Assembly: GCF_003319115.1 (NCBI RefSeq)
Contig: NZ_QOHF01000017.1
Coordinates: 46,827 to 110,826 of the forward strand
Direction: 5' to 3'
Origin: Geodermatophilus sp. TF02-6
GTDB taxonomy: Bacteria; Actinomycetota; Actinomycetes; Mycobacteriales; Geodermatophilaceae
Length of the DNA stretch: 64,000 nt
Positions 62,102 to 64,000 of this stretch are shown here, in pieces. The translations under genes and the position numbers were made by a program. The notes under the pieces are model-generated. The model did no database searches. It worked only from the letters and a program-made list of their open reading frames with translations, and was not told the DNA's origin. Every line of letters begins with the position of its first letter. Positions within the stretch are counted from its first letter, which is position 1.

Positions 62102-63889
62102 GTGCCCCGCCGCCGCCGAGACGCCGTGGTGCGGCGCGGCCTGCGCCACGTCGGGCGCGCGATCGCCGAGCAACCCGGCATGTTCACCCTGGCCTTCCTC
62201 GCCAGCTGCCTCTACGGCGGGATGACCGTGGCCAGCGCCTACGTCGTCGGCGGGATCACCGACCGCGTCGTCCTCCCGGCGTTCGCCTCGGGCGCGACCA
62301 CCACGGCGGCGCTGACGCTGGCCGTCGCCGCCTTCCTCGGCGTCGCCGTCCTCAAGATCGCAGGCATCCTCGGCCGGCGGCTGTTCGCCGGCATCATGGG
62401 TTACCGGCTGCAGGCCGACTACCGGCGCCGGGTCACCGGTCAGTACCTGCGGCTGCCCCTGTCCTGGCACCAGCGCCACCCGACCGGGCAGCTGCTGTCC
62501 AACGCCAACTCCGACGTCGAGGCCGCCTGGTTCTTCGTCGCGCCGCTGCCGTTCGCCTGCGGTGCGGTGGTGATGATCGCGATCACCGTGGTCGCGCTGG
62601 TGGCCACCGATCCGTGGCTGGCGCTGGTCGGCCTGGTCGTCTTCCCCGCGGTCTTCGCGGTCAACGCCGTCTACTCGCAGGTGATGAGTCCGCGGGTGCA
62701 GCGGGCGCAGCAGCTGCGCGCCGAGGTCAGCGAGATCGCCCACGAGAGCTTCGACGCCGCCCTGGTGGTCAAGACCCTCGGCCGGGAAGACGTCGAGACC
62801 CGCCGGTTCACCGCCCGCGCCGAGGAACTGCGCGACGGCCTGATCGCCGTCGGCCGGGTGCGCGGCCTGTTCGACCCGCTCATGGAGGCCCTGCCCAACC
62901 TCGGCACGCTGGCCGTGCTGCTCATCGGCGCCGGACGGGTGGCCGACGGCGCCGCCGACGCCGGCGACCTGGTCTCCATCGCCTACCTGTTCACCCTGCT
63001 CGCCCTGCCCATCCGCGCCATCGGCTGGGTGCTGGCCGACCTGCCCCGCGCGCTGGCCGGCTTCGACCGGGTCACCCCGGTGCTCGACGCCACGGGAGAG
63101 GTCCCGCACGGCGCCGAGGCCGCGGCCGGCGGCAGCGGCGGCGCCTCCCTGGCGCTGCGCGACGTGGGGTTCGCCTTCGACGACGACGACGGCGCCCGGC
63201 GGCCGACCCTCTCGGGGGTGAGCTTCGACGTCCCCGCCGGCAGCACGGTCGCCGTCGTCGGACCGACCGGGTCGGGCAAGTCCACCCTGGCCGGGCTGCT
63301 GGTCCGGCTGGTCGACCCGGCCACGGGGTGGGTGCTGCTCGACGGCGCGGACCTGCGGACGCTGCGGGAGGGCGAGGTCAGCGGCCAGGCGGCGTTCGTC
63401 CCCCAGGGCACCTTCCTCTTCGACGACACCGTCCGCGGCAACGTCACCCTCGGCGCCGACCTGCCCGACGACGCGGTCTGGGCGGCGCTGCGGGTGGCCG
63501 CGGCCGACGACTTCGTGCGCCGGCTGCCCGACGGGCTCGACACCCGGGTCGGGGAGCGGGGCGCCACGCTGTCCGGCGGGCAGCGGCAGCGGATCGCGCT
63601 GGCCCGCGCCGTCGTCCGCCGTCCCCGGCTGCTGGTGCTCGACGACGCGACCAGCGCCGTCGACCCCGCCGTCGAGGCGCGCATCCTCGACGCCCTCCGC
63701 AGCGCCGACCGGCCCTCCACCGTCGTCGTGGTCGCCTACCGGCAGGCCACCATCGCGCTGGCCGACGAGGTCGTCTGGCTCGAGGGCGGCCGGGTGCTCG
63801 CCCGGGGCAGCCACGAGGAGCTGCTGGCCGAGGTCCCCGGCTACGCCGCCCTGGTCCGCGCCTACGCCCAGCCGGAGGTGGCGGCGTGA
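62102..63889 (+). CDS. ABC half-exporter with a degenerate ATPase site
   Basis: 595 residues. Six-helix exporter domain to about 330, then the nucleotide-binding domain: Walker A GPTGSGKST (387-395), signature LSGGQRQR (490-497), Walker B LLVLDDATSAVD with D515 where the catalytic Glu should be, and AYRQAT with Y546 in place of the switch His. Both changes mark the non-catalytic member of a heterodimeric exporter (TM287 type). GTG 62102 has GAGGAG upstream. Its stop overlaps a GTG (GTGA) that would start the partner, but the next bases are the end of a transposase. The product is probably unable to work alone. Confidence 0.92.
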   Translation: MPRRRRDAVVRRGLRHVGRAIAEQPGMFTLAFLASCLYGGMTVASAYVVGGITDRVVLPAFASGATTTAALTLAVAAFLGVAVLKIAGILGRRLFAGIMGYRLQADYRRRVTGQYLRLPLSWHQRHPTGQLLSNANSDVEAAWFFVAPLPFACGAVVMIAITVVALVATDPWLALVGLVVFPAVFAVNAVYSQVMSPRVQRAQQLRAEVSEIAHESFDAALVVKTLGREDVETRRFTARAEELRDGLIAVGRVRGLFDPLMEALPNLGTLAVLLIGAGRVADGAADAGDLVSIAYLFTLLALPIRAIGWVLADLPRALAGFDRVTPVLDATGEVPHGAEAAAGGSGGASLALRDVGFAFDDDDGARRPTLSGVSFDVPAGSTVAVVGPTGSGKSTLAGLLVRLVDPATGWVLLDGADLRTLREGEVSGQAAFVPQGTFLFDDTVRGNVTLGADLPDDAVWAALRVAAADDFVRRLPDGLDTRVGERGATLSGGQRQRIALARAVVRRPRLLVLDDATSAVDPAVEARILDALRSADRPSTVVVVAYRQATIALADEVVWLEGGRVLARGSHEELLAEVPGYAALVRAYAQPEVAA

Positions 63890-63900
63890 GAAGCCCTGTG

Positions 63901-64000
63901 TCAAGCCGCCTGCCGTTGATCTTGGTTGAGGATGCGTTGCAGGGCGTTGTGTCGGGCGGGGTCGTAGGCTTCGCCGGCTTGCCAGCAGTGCCAGATCACG
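63901..64000 (-). mobile_element. 3' end of a transposase gene (IS110-like guess), cut by the window end
   Basis: On the minus strand, 32 codons end VIWHCWQAGEAYDPARHN, ALQRILNQDQRQAA and stop TGA 63903-63901. Its codon usage and slightly lower G+C differ from the ABC gene. The sequence resembles C-termini of IS110-type transposases, but only the tail is visible, so the family is a guess. The insertion edge lies between 63889 and 63901. Confidence 0.6.

Noticed and set aside
1..64000. tRNA, rRNA or riboswitch genes
   Set aside because: No cloverleaf, conserved rRNA stretch or known riboswitch core was recognised by eye; a covariance-model scan would settle this.

Overview
The window is a very G+C-rich actinobacterial chromosome segment. 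GTG starts are frequent, many start codons sit 6-8 nt downstream of a TANNNT box, and the cell-division and histidine clusters have actinobacterial content (a Wag31-type DivIVA, a PriA-type HisA, a DNPR-type MurE implying meso-diaminopimelate). Gene content and the style of the intergenic repeats suggest the Geodermatophilaceae (Blastococcus, Geodermatophilus, Modestobacter). That placement is inference; no 16S or other marker is present.

Layout. 1-2.9 kb: the end of a family 2 glycosyltransferase, a dinB polymerase with a perfect LexA box, and two small conserved proteins (DUF3040, DUF2750). 2.9-7.7 kb, minus strand: a moxR, DUF58, transglutaminase operon. 8.0-28 kb: the dcw cluster (mraZ, rsmH, ftsL, ftsI, murE, murF, mraY, ftsW, murG, murC, ftsQ, ftsZ) followed by pgeF, a YggS homologue, sepF, yggT and divIVA. 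murD is not in its expected place between mraY and ftsW, and an AhpD-like gene sits between ftsQ and ftsZ. 28-39 kb: a membrane protein with a His/Cys metal-site-like tail, ileS, a cation/proton antiporter, mqo, lspA, an RluD-like synthase, a CPBP protease, a GNAT protein and a broken PadR remnant. 39.6-43.2 kb: dnaE. 43.7-47.5 kb: a two-gene operon of a polytopic membrane protein and an 878-residue fusion of membrane domain, blue-copper domain and copper nitrite reductase, preceded by a strong 11-bp dyad. 47.6-49.1 kb: DUF2567 and Lon-N proteins. 49.2-61.2 kb: histidine biosynthesis (hisD, C, B, H, A, F with a RidA homologue), interrupted between hisB and hisH by a small membrane protein, a frameshifted nucleotidyltransferase, a DUF222/HNH gene and a truncated phosphoribosyltransferase. 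61.3-64 kb: a TIGR03085-like protein, a catalytically degenerate ABC half-exporter, and the 3' end of a transposase that begins where the partner half-exporter should be.

The most striking unexplained structure is a family of dispersed, G+C-rich half-palindromes of roughly 60 bp. They start at the stop codon of many genes (mraY, ftsQ, ftsZ, pgeF, divIVA, the 28.2 kb membrane gene, ileS, the antiporter, mqo, dnaE, the Lon-N gene) with the recurring text TGA followed by (A)GAAGGACC. They occur singly, as direct repeats, or as inverted pairs between convergent genes. One lies exactly where murD is missing.

Working together: the dcw block makes lipid II and the divisome; SepF, YggT and DivIVA add Z-ring tethering and polar growth; MraZ probably represses its own promoter through six 10-bp-phased boxes. 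The copper nitrite reductase operon looks like a self-contained membrane-anchored electron route to nitrite. The his genes form a translationally coupled set that now appears to be restarted by separate promoters at hisH and hisA.
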